NCBI RefSeq assembly: GCF_001426565.1
Contig: NZ_LMFA01000001.1
Span: 519,287-583,286 of the forward strand
Reading direction: 5' to 3'
Length of the DNA: 64,000 nucleotides
Origin: Rhizobium sp. Root482
GTDB taxonomy: Bacteria; Pseudomonadota; Alphaproteobacteria; Rhizobiales; Rhizobiaceae
Part shown: piece after piece, positions 47,152 through 56,191 of the stretch
Numbering within the stretch: the first letter of the stretch is position 1
Layout: each line of letters begins with the position of its first letter
Notes under the pieces: model-generated
Database searches by the model: none
What the model was told of the DNA's origin: nothing
Seen by the model: the letters and a program-made list of their open reading frames with translations, nothing else
Program-made: the position numbers and the translations under genes

Positions 47152-48104
47152 CCACGATCTCCGCAACAGGCCAAGCGAACGGCAGGGACGGCGATATCTC
47201 GTTCGGCCTGGTGCTGATGGTGATCTCGGTGCTGATTTCGCCGCTCATCGATATCTTCGCCAAGCTTGCGATCGCAACCGTCCCGGCGGCGCAGATCACC
47301 GCCGCACGGTTCGTCCTGCAGATCCTCTTTATCCTGCCGATCGTTCTCATGCGCGGCACGCTGTTCGATCTGACCTGGCGGAAAACCGGACTGCATATGC
47401 TGCGCGGCGGCCTTCTCGTTGTTACCATGATAACCTTCATCACCACACTGAAGGTCATGGAGGTGGCCGATGCCATCGCGATCTTCTTCGTCGAGCCGAT
47501 CATCCTGACGATCCTCGGCAGCATCTTCCTCAAGGAAACCATCGGATGGCGGCGCTACACCGCCTGCGCCGTCGGCTTCCTCGGCGCCCTGCTGGTCATT
47601 CAGCCGAGCATGCAGGAGGTCGGCTGGATCGCGCTGCTGCCGGTCGTCTCGGCCTTCGGGCTTGCCGTCTTCCTGCTGATCACCCGCATGGTCGCGCAGA
47701 ACGAGGATCCCTGGTCGATGCAACTCCATGCCGGCATCTGGGGCGCGGTCTTCTGCGGCATCATTCTTTATGCCGGCCAGGGCAGTGGTTCCGAGGTCTT
47801 CGATCCGGTCGTGCCGGACGTCACGGCGGCGTTCTACCTGCTCGGCGTCGGCGTCGCCGCCACCATTTCCGGCGTGCTCGGCGTCTATGCCTACCGGGCG
47901 GCCCCCGCCTCGGTTCTGGCGCCGCTGCAATATCTGGAGATCGTCTCGGCAACCATCTTCGGCTGGCTGGTCTTCCAGCATTTTCCGGATGCCCTGAAAT
48001 GGCTGGGGATCGCGATCATCATCGCGTCCGGCCTCTACATCATCTGGCGAGAGCGCAGCATCGGAAAGAGTGCCGGCGTCGCGCCGGTATCGCCAACCAT
48101 CTGA
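47148..48104 (+). CDS. EamA-family (DMT) transporter
   Basis: Ten membrane segments in two EamA repeats, beginning FGLVLMVISVLISPLIDIFA. AAQITAARFVLQILFILP and DAIAIFFVEPIILTILGSI are conserved family stretches, and APASVLAPLQYLEIVSA marks the second repeat. 318 aa from ATG 47148, whose first base is within the hydrolase stop region (ATGA). Genes either side suggest it moves the substrate or product of the hydrolase or the ThDP enzyme, but the substrate is unknown. Confidence 0.87.
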   Translation: MTTISATGQANGRDGDISFGLVLMVISVLISPLIDIFAKLAIATVPAAQITAARFVLQILFILPIVLMRGTLFDLTWRKTGLHMLRGGLLVVTMITFITTLKVMEVADAIAIFFVEPIILTILGSIFLKETIGWRRYTACAVGFLGALLVIQPSMQEVGWIALLPVVSAFGLAVFLLITRMVAQNEDPWSMQLHAGIWGAVFCGIILYAGQGSGSEVFDPVVPDVTAAFYLLGVGVAATISGVLGVYAYRAAPASVLAPLQYLEIVSATIFGWLVFQHFPDALKWLGIAIIIASGLYIIWRERSIGKSAGVAPVSPTI

Positions 48105-48132
48105 CATTTTAAAGGACTTTGGAGGAATGAAC

Positions 48133-49779
48133 ATGAAGACAGGCGGACAATTGATCGTCGAAGCCCTGAAGGCAAACGGCGTCAAGCGGGTCTCCTGCGT
48201 GCCGGGAGAAAGCTATCTCGCCGTGCTCGACGCGCTGTATGATACCGATATCGAGGTTCTGGTGTGCCGCCAGGAAGGCGGCGCAGCGATGATGGCCGAC
48301 ACCTGGGGCAGGCTGACCGGCGAGCCGGGCATCTGCATGGTCACCCGCGGCCCCGGCGCCATGAACGCCTCGGCCGGCCTGCATATATCGAGGCAGGATT
48401 CGATCCCGATGATCCTGTTCATCGGCCAGGTCCAGCGCGACGCGCGCGAACGCGAAGCCTTCCAGGAAATCGAATATCGCCGCGCCTTCACCGAAATCGC
48501 CAAATGGGTCGGCGAGATCGATGACCCCGCCCGCATCCCCGAATTCGTCACCCGTGCCTTCGCGATCGCGACATCGGGGCGCCCCGGCCCGGTGGTGCTC
48601 ACCCTGCCCGAGGACATGCTGACCCAGGAGACCGAGGCGCCGGCTGCCAAACCCTATATGCCAGTGGAAAGCCATCCGGGTCCTGCCCAGGTCAAGACGC
48701 TCGAAACGCTGCTTGCCCAGGCGGAGCGACCGATCGCCATTCTCGGCGGCACCCGTTGGAGCGAAGAGGCGGTCAGACAATTCCAGGATTTTGCCGAGCG
48801 TTTCGACCTGCCGGTCGGCTGCTCCTTCCGCCGGCAGATGCTGTTCGACCATCAGCATCCGAACTACGCCGGAGACGTGGGCATCGGCATCAATCCGGCG
48901 CTCGCCGAGGAAATCCGCAAGGCCGACCTCGTACTCCTGGTCGGCGGCCGCTTCTCCGAAATGCCCTCATCCGGCTATACGCTGCTGAACGTACCCTATC
49001 CGAACCAGACTTTGGTTCATGTGCATCCCGATCCGAGCGAACTTGGTCGTGTCTACCGCCCGGACCTGGCAATCGTCGCGGCACCCGCCGATTTCGCAGC
49101 CGCTCTTGAAAACGTGAAGCCGGAAAAAGCGCCGGCCTCACAGGGGCGCGCGGCAAAAATGCACCAGGCCTATCTCGCTTGGTCGACGCCGCCGGAAACG
49201 GGTCCGGGTCCGGTGCAGATGGGGCCGATCATGCGGTTCATCGAGGAAAACACCGCCGAGGACACGATCTTCACCAATGGCGCCGGCAATTACGCCACCT
49301 GGGTGCACCGCTTCCACCGGTTCCGCCGGTTCAACACGCAGGCCGCGCCGACCTCCGGCTCGATGGGCTATGGCCTGCCGGCCGCGGTCGCCGCCAAGCA
49401 GCTCTTTCCCGAGCGCGAGGTGATCTGCTTTGCCGGCGACGGCTGCTTCATGATGCACGGACAGGAATTCGCCACCGCCGTGCGCTACGGCCTGCCGATC
49501 ATCACGGTGGTCGTCAACAACGGGATCTACGGCACGATCCGCATGCACCAGGAGCGGGATTATCCCGGTCGGGTCAGCGGCACCGATCTCACCAATCCGG
49601 ATTTTGCCGCCTTTGCCCGCGCCTATGGCGGCCATGGGGAACTCGTGGAAAAGACGGAGGATTTCGCCGGCGCCTTCGAACGCGCCCGTGCGAGCGGAAA
49701 GCCATCGATCATCGAGATCAGGCTCGATCCGGAGGCGATCACGCCGACGCGCACGCTGAGCCAGATCCGGAACGGCTGA
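48133..49779 (+). CDS. Thiamine diphosphate-dependent enzyme, acetolactate synthase large subunit-like
   Basis: Three-domain ThDP enzyme. The N-terminal PYR domain has the cofactor-activating Glu (Glu48, VLVCRQEGGAAMMAD). A central Rossmann-like domain follows, then the PP domain with the metal motif FAGDGCFMMHGQEFATAVRY and NN (VVVNNGIYG). The active site is complete. No small regulatory subunit is nearby, so it is probably not the housekeeping IlvB; a decarboxylase or lyase role is open. 547 aa. ATG 48133 is preferred: GGAGG lies 7 nt upstream, while ATG 48127 is too close to it. Confidence 0.87.
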   Translation: MKTGGQLIVEALKANGVKRVSCVPGESYLAVLDALYDTDIEVLVCRQEGGAAMMADTWGRLTGEPGICMVTRGPGAMNASAGLHISRQDSIPMILFIGQVQRDAREREAFQEIEYRRAFTEIAKWVGEIDDPARIPEFVTRAFAIATSGRPGPVVLTLPEDMLTQETEAPAAKPYMPVESHPGPAQVKTLETLLAQAERPIAILGGTRWSEEAVRQFQDFAERFDLPVGCSFRRQMLFDHQHPNYAGDVGIGINPALAEEIRKADLVLLVGGRFSEMPSSGYTLLNVPYPNQTLVHVHPDPSELGRVYRPDLAIVAAPADFAAALENVKPEKAPASQGRAAKMHQAYLAWSTPPETGPGPVQMGPIMRFIEENTAEDTIFTNGAGNYATWVHRFHRFRRFNTQAAPTSGSMGYGLPAAVAAKQLFPEREVICFAGDGCFMMHGQEFATAVRYGLPIITVVVNNGIYGTIRMHQERDYPGRVSGTDLTNPDFAAFARAYGGHGELVEKTEDFAGAFERARASGKPSIIEIRLDPEAITPTRTLSQIRNG

Positions 49780-49795
49780 TTGCCGAACGGTTCAG

Positions 49796-49824
49796 GCGAC
49801 ACGCGCCTTTATGGCGCGTGTCGC
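49796..49824. terminator. Strong hairpin between convergent genes
   Basis: Perfect 12-bp stem (GCGACACGCGCC and its complement), 5-nt loop. It lies 17 nt after the ThDP enzyme stop and 6 nt after the stop of the DUF442 gene on the other strand. No T run follows on either side, so termination is likely but not certain. Confidence 0.6.
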
Positions 49825-49829
49825 AATCA

Positions 49830-50168
49830 TCAATTACGGATGGACCTTGTCTGCTGATAGACATTGGTCGAGCGGGCGCCGGAGCGGCAATAGCCGAGCA
49901 TCGGCCGCTCGAAATCGTCAAGCGCGTCGACCATGCCGCTCACCGCTTCCGGCGTCACGCCCATCGGACCGACCGGGATATGGGTGATCGAAAGCCCGAG
50001 TTCGCGCGCGCGGGCGGCGATGGTTTCGAATTGCGGCTGGCCGGCCTCCTCGAAATCCGGGCGATGGCAGACGATCGACCGAAATCCCATCGCCTTGATC
50101 GCATCGAGGTCCTCGACGGAAATCTGTCCGGTGACCGAATATTCATCGTCGATCTGGCGAATGTCCAT
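49830..50168 (-). CDS. DUF442 (TIGR01244) phosphatase/sulfurtransferase-like protein
   Basis: Small single-domain protein (112 aa) with a dual-specificity phosphatase-like fold. The active-site loop is YCRSGARSTN, with a Cys followed by five residues and Arg. ITHIPVGPMGVTPE and the N-terminal DEYSVTGQISVEDLDAIKAM are family features. In other bacteria this domain is fused to Blh-type metallo-hydrolases in sulfide metabolism; here it is free. It stands alone between two convergent or spaced genes. Confidence 0.82.
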   Translation of the reverse strand: MDIRQIDDEYSVTGQISVEDLDAIKAMGFRSIVCHRPDFEEAGQPQFETIAARARELGLSITHIPVGPMGVTPEAVSGMVDALDDFERPMLGYCRSGARSTNVYQQTRSIRN

Positions 50169-50244
50169 GGCTGTGCTTCCTCAAAAACAATGTCCGCCCT
50201 GATGTAGAACCACCGGCCGGATGCGTCAATTGCAAAGCCAGCGG

Positions 50245-51096
50245 TCAGGCGACTCGGAAAGCCAGCGCATAGTCGATCGCCTCCCCCGGCTGCAACAACG
50301 GCATTTCGCCGGCCGCCGAGAGTTCGGTCCGGCTTGCCAGGCGGTGCGAAACCGGTTCGATACTGATCACGTCGGCCGCGCCCCGCTGGCAGCGCCACAT
50401 CTGCAGGAACGGCAGGGTCGCCGTAGAAAACCGGACGACCAGCGAGCGCCCGGACAGGGCGGCGAACGGTCCGAGAGCGATCTGCGCCCAGCCATCATCC
50501 GCCCCCGGCATGGCGGAAACGCAAAAATGCGCGCTTTCACCGTCGCCGAAGCGCCAGGATTGTTTTTCATCGCCAAACATGGACCCGCCGATATGCGTAT
50601 CCTCGTCCAGAAGCCGGCCGGCGATATTCATGTGATACATCAGCATGGGTGCAAACGGCGTCTCGCCGATATTCGTGATCCGGTCCGAGAGTGCGACCTC
50701 GTTCGTATCGGCATCGATCGTCCAGCGTCGCGACATTCGCGCCATTGCGCCATCGGCAAGGCGAAGCTCCATCTCGGCCGCGCAGCCGGGCACCTCTCCC
50801 TCGGGTGCCATCCGCGAATGCGTGATCGCTGTTCCACAGAGGGAACCGTGCAGGGGATATTTGCCCCCCTCGCCCGCCGCAATCGGCTCGGGGTGGCGGA
50901 TATGGTCCGGCCCGCAGGTGAAGAAGAAACCCTGCAGGGCATGATCGATGCGCCGGTCACCGTCGGAAGGAATGGTGACGCCGGGAGAGAGATCCACGCC
51001 ATCGACGACAAAGGCGCCGATATCCAGCGCGGATTGCCGGTCGAGAAGAATTTGGACATCGTCGTCCCGGCCACTACTGCCGATCCTGATGGACAT
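50245..51096 (-). CDS. DUF4432 family, aldose 1-epimerase-like protein
   Basis: Galactose mutarotase-like beta-sandwich. LLDRQSALDIGAFVVDGVDL, the FFFTCGPDHIRHP stretch, KYPLHGSLCGT (with a likely catalytic His) and MLMYHMNIAGRLL fit DUF4432 rather than classic GalM. 283 aa. The ATG at 51096 has GGAG about 9 nt upstream; a GTG five codons earlier is possible. The substrate is unknown, probably a sugar or sugar acid. No sugar genes are nearby. Confidence 0.8.
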   Translation of the reverse strand: MSIRIGSSGRDDDVQILLDRQSALDIGAFVVDGVDLSPGVTIPSDGDRRIDHALQGFFFTCGPDHIRHPEPIAAGEGGKYPLHGSLCGTAITHSRMAPEGEVPGCAAEMELRLADGAMARMSRRWTIDADTNEVALSDRITNIGETPFAPMLMYHMNIAGRLLDEDTHIGGSMFGDEKQSWRFGDGESAHFCVSAMPGADDGWAQIALGPFAALSGRSLVVRFSTATLPFLQMWRCQRGAADVISIEPVSHRLASRTELSAAGEMPLLQPGEAIDYALAFRVA

Positions 51097-51309
51097 TTGC
51101 GCGTTCTCCACTGCTTCCGTTCCGGGAATCGGCTGGGTTCCTCACGCAAACCTAGCGTAAAGCGAGCCGCGCAACATCTCCTTCGAAAAGGAAAGGTTCG
51201 AATGAAAACGGGATTTTAGGGAACTGTTCATAATGAATTCAGTTTCTTCATATTACCGTCCTATTTGATTTGTACGCCCCGAGATCAACTGCCAGACAAC
51301 AGGTTTACC

Positions 51310-52659
51310 GTGACGTTCGTTTCCAGTTCCGGCTTCGCCCTTTTCGCCGCCGTCAGCATGATCGCGCTTGCCCCCGCAGCGCAGGCACAGGATAGTTTTG
51401 GCCGCCTTCCGGCCGATGCCGTGCTTGTCACGCCGCGCGGCGAAATTCTCGACTATATTCCCGAGGCCGGCGAGGTGCAGATGATGCGCGACGGCCGCGG
51501 TCGTACCGTACTGGTCGATAGCTGGGGCAATGTCGTGGCAACCGTCATGGGGTCGGGACAGCGGCGCCAGGCCGAGCGCCGCCAATATGGAAACCGGGAT
51601 TTCCATTCCGACCAGGGATACGGCTTTTCAGAACCCGGCGCCGTTACCGGCTCGATCCCCGATTTCCGCGATGTCCGCCCGCCGGGCGTCGAACGACAGG
51701 AATTGCCGGATGCCCTGCCGAACCTGCCCGATGAAAACGACATGGCCGCCCTGCCCCCCGAGGAAGCCATGCCTGAGCGCCAGTCCCTGCCGGCGGCGAC
51801 CCAGATCGGCAAAAAATCGAGCGCCGAAATCACCGCCCTGCAGGTTTTCCTCGACCGCGAGGGCTTCTCTCCTGGCGTCATCGACGGCAAGAAGGGCTCC
51901 AACGTCAGCAAGGCGATCGAGGCCTGGCAGCAGGCGACCGGCGAAACGCTCGATCCCAACAATACCGAGGATATCCTGGAACGGCTGCGCTTTTCCGGCG
52001 GACTGCCGATCATCAGTTATACGATTACCGCGGCCGACGCCGCCGGTCCCTATGTCGCCTCTATCCCCGAGGACTACGCCCATAAGGCCGCCCTGCCGCA
52101 TCTTTCCTTCACCGCGACGTCGGAAATGCTCGCGGAGAAATTCCACATGGACGAGGCCTATCTGCGCGAGCTCAATCCCGGCGTGGATTTTTCAGTGCCC
52201 GGCACCACCATCAAGGTAATCGAGCCCGGCCAGATGAAGAAGGGCAAGGTGGCGCGCATCGTCGCCGACAAATATCGCAAGCAGGTCTTTGCCTATGACG
52301 ACGCCGGTGCGCTGATCGCCGCCTATCCGGCAACGATCGGCTCCTCCGACACGCCTTCCCCCTCCGGCACTGTCGAAGTCAGCCGCATCGCCTTCGATCC
52401 GGGCTACACCTATAATCCGAAGATCAACTTCAAGCAGGGCGAAAACGACAAGGTCCTGACCCTGCAGCCGGGCCCGAACGGCCCGGTCGGCACGGTCTGG
52501 ATCGCGCTGTCGAAGCCGACCTACGGCATTCACGGCACACCGGAACCCTCCAAGATCGGCAAGACACAAAGCCACGGCTGCGTGCGCCTGACCAATTGGG
52601 ATGCGACGGAACTCGCCAAGATGGTCAGTGTCGGCACCACCGTCGAATTCCTCGACTAA
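51310..52659 (+). CDS. L,D-transpeptidase (YkuD) with peptidoglycan-binding and LysM-like domains
   Basis: Periplasmic wall cross-linking enzyme candidate. A signal peptide (about 1-27, ALFAAVSMIALAPAAQAQ) is followed by a charged linker, a PG_binding_1 domain (about 165-220, ITALQVFLDREGFSPGVIDG), a LysM-like segment (about 265-300, MLAEKFHMDEAYLRELNPG) and a YkuD domain to the end. The catalytic motif GIHGTPEPSK...SHGCVRLTN is intact. 449 aa. I start at GTG 51310, just before the signal peptide; a TTG 15 codons earlier is possible. Rhizobiales use L,D-transpeptidases in polar growth, which would fit. Confidence 0.9.
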   Translation: MTFVSSSGFALFAAVSMIALAPAAQAQDSFGRLPADAVLVTPRGEILDYIPEAGEVQMMRDGRGRTVLVDSWGNVVATVMGSGQRRQAERRQYGNRDFHSDQGYGFSEPGAVTGSIPDFRDVRPPGVERQELPDALPNLPDENDMAALPPEEAMPERQSLPAATQIGKKSSAEITALQVFLDREGFSPGVIDGKKGSNVSKAIEAWQQATGETLDPNNTEDILERLRFSGGLPIISYTITAADAAGPYVASIPEDYAHKAALPHLSFTATSEMLAEKFHMDEAYLRELNPGVDFSVPGTTIKVIEPGQMKKGKVARIVADKYRKQVFAYDDAGALIAAYPATIGSSDTPSPSGTVEVSRIAFDPGYTYNPKINFKQGENDKVLTLQPGPNGPVGTVWIALSKPTYGIHGTPEPSKIGKTQSHGCVRLTNWDATELAKMVSVGTTVEFLD

Positions 52660-52788
52660 GTATCCGGTCGTTGCTGCCGGCCGCGCCGCCGGGTCATGAC
52701 ATCATCAGATATTGTCATTAAAAGACATTGCGGCGATGCTTTATCTGTCGGAGAAATGCAAGCCCATTCCGACTATGAGGACGCCTTG

Positions 52789-54078
52789 ATGGCCGCCGAA
52801 CGCTCCCTTCCCAATCTCTGGTTTGCCACGGCGCCGGCGGCGCCCGTTACCGCCGCGCTCTCGACCGACATCGTCGTCGATGTCGCTGTGATCGGCGGCG
52901 GCTTTACCGGCCTGTCAGCAGCCCTGCACCTTGCCGAAAAGGGCGTCAAGGTGGCGGTGGCCGAGGCGAAGACGATCGGCTTCGGCGGGTCCGGCCGCAA
53001 TGTCGGCCTCGTCAATGCCGGCATGTGGACGAAGCCCAGGGACCTCATCGCGACGCTCGGCACGGATCGGGGCACCCGGCTTCTGCGGGAACTGGGCGAT
53101 GGCCCGTCGCTGGTCTACCAGCTTGTCGAGAAACACGGCATGTCCTGCGAGGCGGTGCGCAACGGCACGCTGCATCTGGCCGTCGGGCCGGAAGGCTTGA
53201 AGGACATCGGCGACCGGGAAAGTCAATGGAAGGACTTCGGCGCGCCGGTCGAGGTCATGTCGGCCGACCGGACCCGGACGCTGACCGGGGCTGCAGGATT
53301 TGCCGGCGCCCTTCTCGACCGTCGGGCCGGAACGATCCAGCCGCTTGCCTATGCCCGCGGCCTTGCCCGCGCAGCCCTTGCCGCCGGTGCGCAGATTTAC
53401 ACGGATACCCCGCTAAGGTCGGCCGAGCGCAAGGGCGACCTGTGGAAACTGAGCGTCGGTGCAGGCACGATCACCGCGAAATCCGTCATCGTCGCGACGA
53501 ATGCCTATGGCGACATGCTGAGCCAGACGCCCTGGACCGGCTATACGCAGGAACTGACCATCCTGCCCTATTTCCAGTTTGCCACCACGCCGCTTTCGGA
53601 CAATCTAGCTGCGGCCATCCTGCCCGAGCGGCAGGGCTGCTGGGACACCGGCCTGGTGATGACCTCGTTCCGCATGGACCAGCAGAACCGCCTGATCTTT
53701 GGCAGTGTCGGACGCCTCGACGCGCTGGCTGAGGGGACGCACCGCGCCTTTGCCGAACGCTCGCTGCGCAAGCTTTTCCCGGCGCTTGGCGATATCCGCT
53801 TCGAATACTGGTGGGACGGTCGCATCGGCATGACCACGAACAACCTGCCGCAGATGCATGTGCTGGCCCCGAACGTGTTTTCGGTGAGCGGCTATAATGG
53901 TCGCGGCATCGCGCCGGGCACCGTCTTCGGCCGGGCGCTGGCCAATCATGTGACCGGCGAGGCCAATGCATTGCCGCTTGCCGAAAGCCCGGTGACGCCC
54001 GATCCGTGGCGGCGTTTCAAGTCGGCCTTCTACCATGCCGGCGCACAGGCCAAGCACTTCATCGACCGCAGGTTGTGA
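52789..54078 (+). CDS. FAD-dependent oxidoreductase, PuuB-like
   Basis: DAO-fold amine or amino acid oxidase. The N-terminus after PNLWFATAPAAP has the FAD motif VAVIGGGFTGLSAALHLAEKG (about 34-54) and the family segment GFGGSGRNVGLVNAGMW. The C-terminus has YWWDGRIGMTTNNLPQMH and VFSVSGYNGRGIAPGT. The pattern fits gamma-glutamylputrescine oxidase relatives. 429 aa from ATG 52789, with GAGG 8 nt upstream; ATG 52756 and 52696 are alternatives. It may work with the glutamine synthetase-like and aldehyde dehydrogenase genes 2-7 kb away, though it is on the other strand. Confidence 0.86.
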   Translation: MAAERSLPNLWFATAPAAPVTAALSTDIVVDVAVIGGGFTGLSAALHLAEKGVKVAVAEAKTIGFGGSGRNVGLVNAGMWTKPRDLIATLGTDRGTRLLRELGDGPSLVYQLVEKHGMSCEAVRNGTLHLAVGPEGLKDIGDRESQWKDFGAPVEVMSADRTRTLTGAAGFAGALLDRRAGTIQPLAYARGLARAALAAGAQIYTDTPLRSAERKGDLWKLSVGAGTITAKSVIVATNAYGDMLSQTPWTGYTQELTILPYFQFATTPLSDNLAAAILPERQGCWDTGLVMTSFRMDQQNRLIFGSVGRLDALAEGTHRAFAERSLRKLFPALGDIRFEYWWDGRIGMTTNNLPQMHVLAPNVFSVSGYNGRGIAPGTVFGRALANHVTGEANALPLAESPVTPDPWRRFKSAFYHAGAQAKHFIDRRL

Positions 54079-54124
54079 CGCCGAAGGCCGCGCAAGGACG
54101 CGCGGCCGGTGTGCCGCTGATCCA

Positions 54125-54817
54125 TCAGGCCGCGCGGCGCAGGGTCGCGAGGGCGCGGGCGGGAACAAGCCGGCGCACTTCGTCGGCAAAGGCGCGGGCA
54201 TTGTCGCGGGCTTTGTCAAGATTACTGACGCGGGTGGCGTCCATCGTCTGCAGCGTGCCGCCGCAATCGAAAATATCGCGGAAGGCGGAGCGCTCGACGA
54301 TCGGGGTTTCCAGAACATGGACCGAGCGCTGGGCCAGCAATTGCTTGACCACCTGCAGCGCCCGGGTCGTCACCAGCGAGTTGACGCGGGTCAGGGCGAC
54401 CGAATGCGCGATGTGGATGCCGGCCTTCTCCCTGAGGTGACAGAGCAGTTCAAGTACCTGGGCGCCGCCCTTGGCATCCATGGCACATCCCTGGATGGGG
54501 ATCATCACATGGTCGGAAAGCCCGATCGCCGACGCCATCAGCGTATTGCGGGCACCGGCGAGATCGATGATGAAATAATCGGTTTTCGCCCTGTTCTCGT
54601 TGATATGCCCCTGGATGGAGGCGAGCGATACCGAGGAGATCACGTCGATATTGGCGATCTTGCCGGAAATCTCGTGCCAATGGGAAATCCAGTGCTGCGG
54701 ATCGGCATCGAGAATGGTGACGCGCGAACCCTGGCGCGCAAGCTCCGTCGCCAGGATCAATGCCGCGGTCGTCTTACCCGCCCCGCCCTTGGTATTCGCG
54801 AATGTAATGACTGGCAT
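54125..54817 (-). CDS. ParA-family ATPase (stand-alone)
   Basis: MinD/ParA-type ATPase. The deviant Walker A is KGGAGKTT (residues 10-17), Walker A' is VTILDADPQ, and Walker B is DYFIIDLAGA. 230 aa, shorter than chromosomal ParA and without an N-terminal HTH. No parB or parS is nearby, so it probably positions another cargo or marks a cell location rather than partitioning a replicon. The gene ends convergently with the FAD oxidase. Confidence 0.88.
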   Translation of the reverse strand: MPVITFANTKGGAGKTTAALILATELARQGSRVTILDADPQHWISHWHEISGKIANIDVISSVSLASIQGHINENRAKTDYFIIDLAGARNTLMASAIGLSDHVMIPIQGCAMDAKGGAQVLELLCHLREKAGIHIAHSVALTRVNSLVTTRALQVVKQLLAQRSVHVLETPIVERSAFRDIFDCGGTLQTMDATRVSNLDKARDNARAFADEVRRLVPARALATLRRAA

Positions 54818-54980
54818 GTCTCACCCCGTCTGAAAGAATTCGAGCCCCGCATGGCTCCCGTAAAACGCTGGAAACCATCGCGCTCCGGTTAACCAAATCT
54901 TCCAGTTCATGGTTAACAAAGTCTGAATGCACCTCTCACGAGAATTAACTAGTTCGGCTTCGTATTGGCACCGACAGATG

Positions 54981-55015
54981 AAAACAGCCTGGAAAACCGA
55001 AGTTTTCCGGGCTGT
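54981..55015 (-). terminator. Rho-independent terminator of the adh operon
   Basis: On the minus strand a 14-bp stem with one wobble pair and a TTCG tetraloop is followed by TTTTC. It lies about 28 nt after the stop of the iron alcohol dehydrogenase gene and closes the long minus-strand locus. Confidence 0.88.
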
Positions 55016-55042
55016 CAATGTCGTTGGCCAGTTGGATAAAGG

Positions 55043-56188
55043 TTAAATGCAGTCCCTGAAGAGCTGCTTTGCCGCTTCGAGCGTCAGCTCGACCGGGTTG
55101 CCGCCCGCCGTCGGATCGACGATCGCCATGGCCGCCATTTCGTCGATGCGATCCGTGCCGACGCCGAGCGCCGACAGCTTGTCCGGCACGCCGAGTTCTT
55201 CGCGCAGCTTGAGCACATAGTCGTAGAAGCCGTCAAAGCCGCCGGAGATGCCGAGATAGGCCGCCGCCTTGCCGATCCTGTCCTCGATCGCCGACCGGTT
55301 GAACCGCAGGACCGGCGGCATCACCACCGCATTGGTCATGCCGTGGTGGGTATTGTAGATGGCGCCGACCGGATGCGATAGTGAATGAATGGCGCCAAGC
55401 CCCTTCTGGAAGGCGACGGCGCCCATGGCGGCGGCACTCATCATATGGGCGCGCGCCTCGATATCCGCGCCGTCGCGATAGGCGCGCGGCAGATAGTCCC
55501 TGACCAGCCGCATGCCTTCGAGGGCGATACCGGCTGACATCGGATGATAGAAGGGCGAGCAATAGGCTTCCAGGCAATGGGCAAAGGCATCCATGCCGGT
55601 GCCTGCGGTGAACACCTTCGGCATGCCGACTGTCAGCTCCGGATCACAGATGGTGACGGCAGGCAAGAACTTCGGATGGAAGATCACCTTCTTCGTATGC
55701 GTCTGCGAATTGGTGATCACCGAGGCGCGGCCGACTTCCGAGCCGGTACCGGCCGTCGTCGGCACGGCGATGATCGGCGCGATGCCCTCGACGCTGGCGC
55801 GCGTCCACCAGTCGCCTACATCCTCGAAATCCCAGACCGGCCGGCTCTGGCCTGCCATGAAGGCAACGCATTTGCCGAGATCGAGACCGGAGCCGCCGCC
55901 AAAGGCGATGACGCCGTCATGTCCGCCGGCCTTGAACGCCTTGACGCCGGCCTCAAGGTTGATGTCGGTCGGATTGCTGTCGACATCGGCGAACAGGGCT
56001 CGCCCCAGGTCGGCGGCCTCGAGAATGTCGAGCGCGTTCTGGGTGATCGGCATCGGCGCCAGCCCTCGGTCGGTGACCAGGAGCGGTTTCTTGATGCCGA
56101 GCGCCCGGCAATGGTCGGCAAGTTCCTTGATCCGGCCGGCGCCGAACTTGATGGCGGTCGGATAGCTCCAATTGGCTGTGATGGTCAT
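55043..56188 (-). CDS. Iron-containing alcohol dehydrogenase
   Basis: Group III NAD(P)-dependent dehydrogenase. N-terminal nucleotide-binding part with VIAFGGGSGLDLGKCVAF and VPTTAGTGSEVGRASVI. Metal ligands lie in GTGMDAFAHCLEAY and AIHSLSHPVGAIYNTHHG. 381 aa is normal. It starts 3 bp after the aldehyde dehydrogenase stop (ATG 56188; a GTG one codon earlier is possible), so the two are surely co-transcribed. Together they could convert an alcohol to an acid through an aldehyde, or the alcohol dehydrogenase may remove excess aldehyde. Confidence 0.93.
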   Translation of the reverse strand: MTITANWSYPTAIKFGAGRIKELADHCRALGIKKPLLVTDRGLAPMPITQNALDILEAADLGRALFADVDSNPTDINLEAGVKAFKAGGHDGVIAFGGGSGLDLGKCVAFMAGQSRPVWDFEDVGDWWTRASVEGIAPIIAVPTTAGTGSEVGRASVITNSQTHTKKVIFHPKFLPAVTICDPELTVGMPKVFTAGTGMDAFAHCLEAYCSPFYHPMSAGIALEGMRLVRDYLPRAYRDGADIEARAHMMSAAAMGAVAFQKGLGAIHSLSHPVGAIYNTHHGMTNAVVMPPVLRFNRSAIEDRIGKAAAYLGISGGFDGFYDYVLKLREELGVPDKLSALGVGTDRIDEMAAMAIVDPTAGGNPVELTLEAAKQLFRDCI

Positions 56189-56191
56189 CAC

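Noticed and set aside
47037-48185. 382-codon minus-strand frame opposite the EamA transporter
   Set aside because: Antisense of a clear membrane protein; rich in Asp, Arg and Gln as expected for a reversed transmembrane gene.
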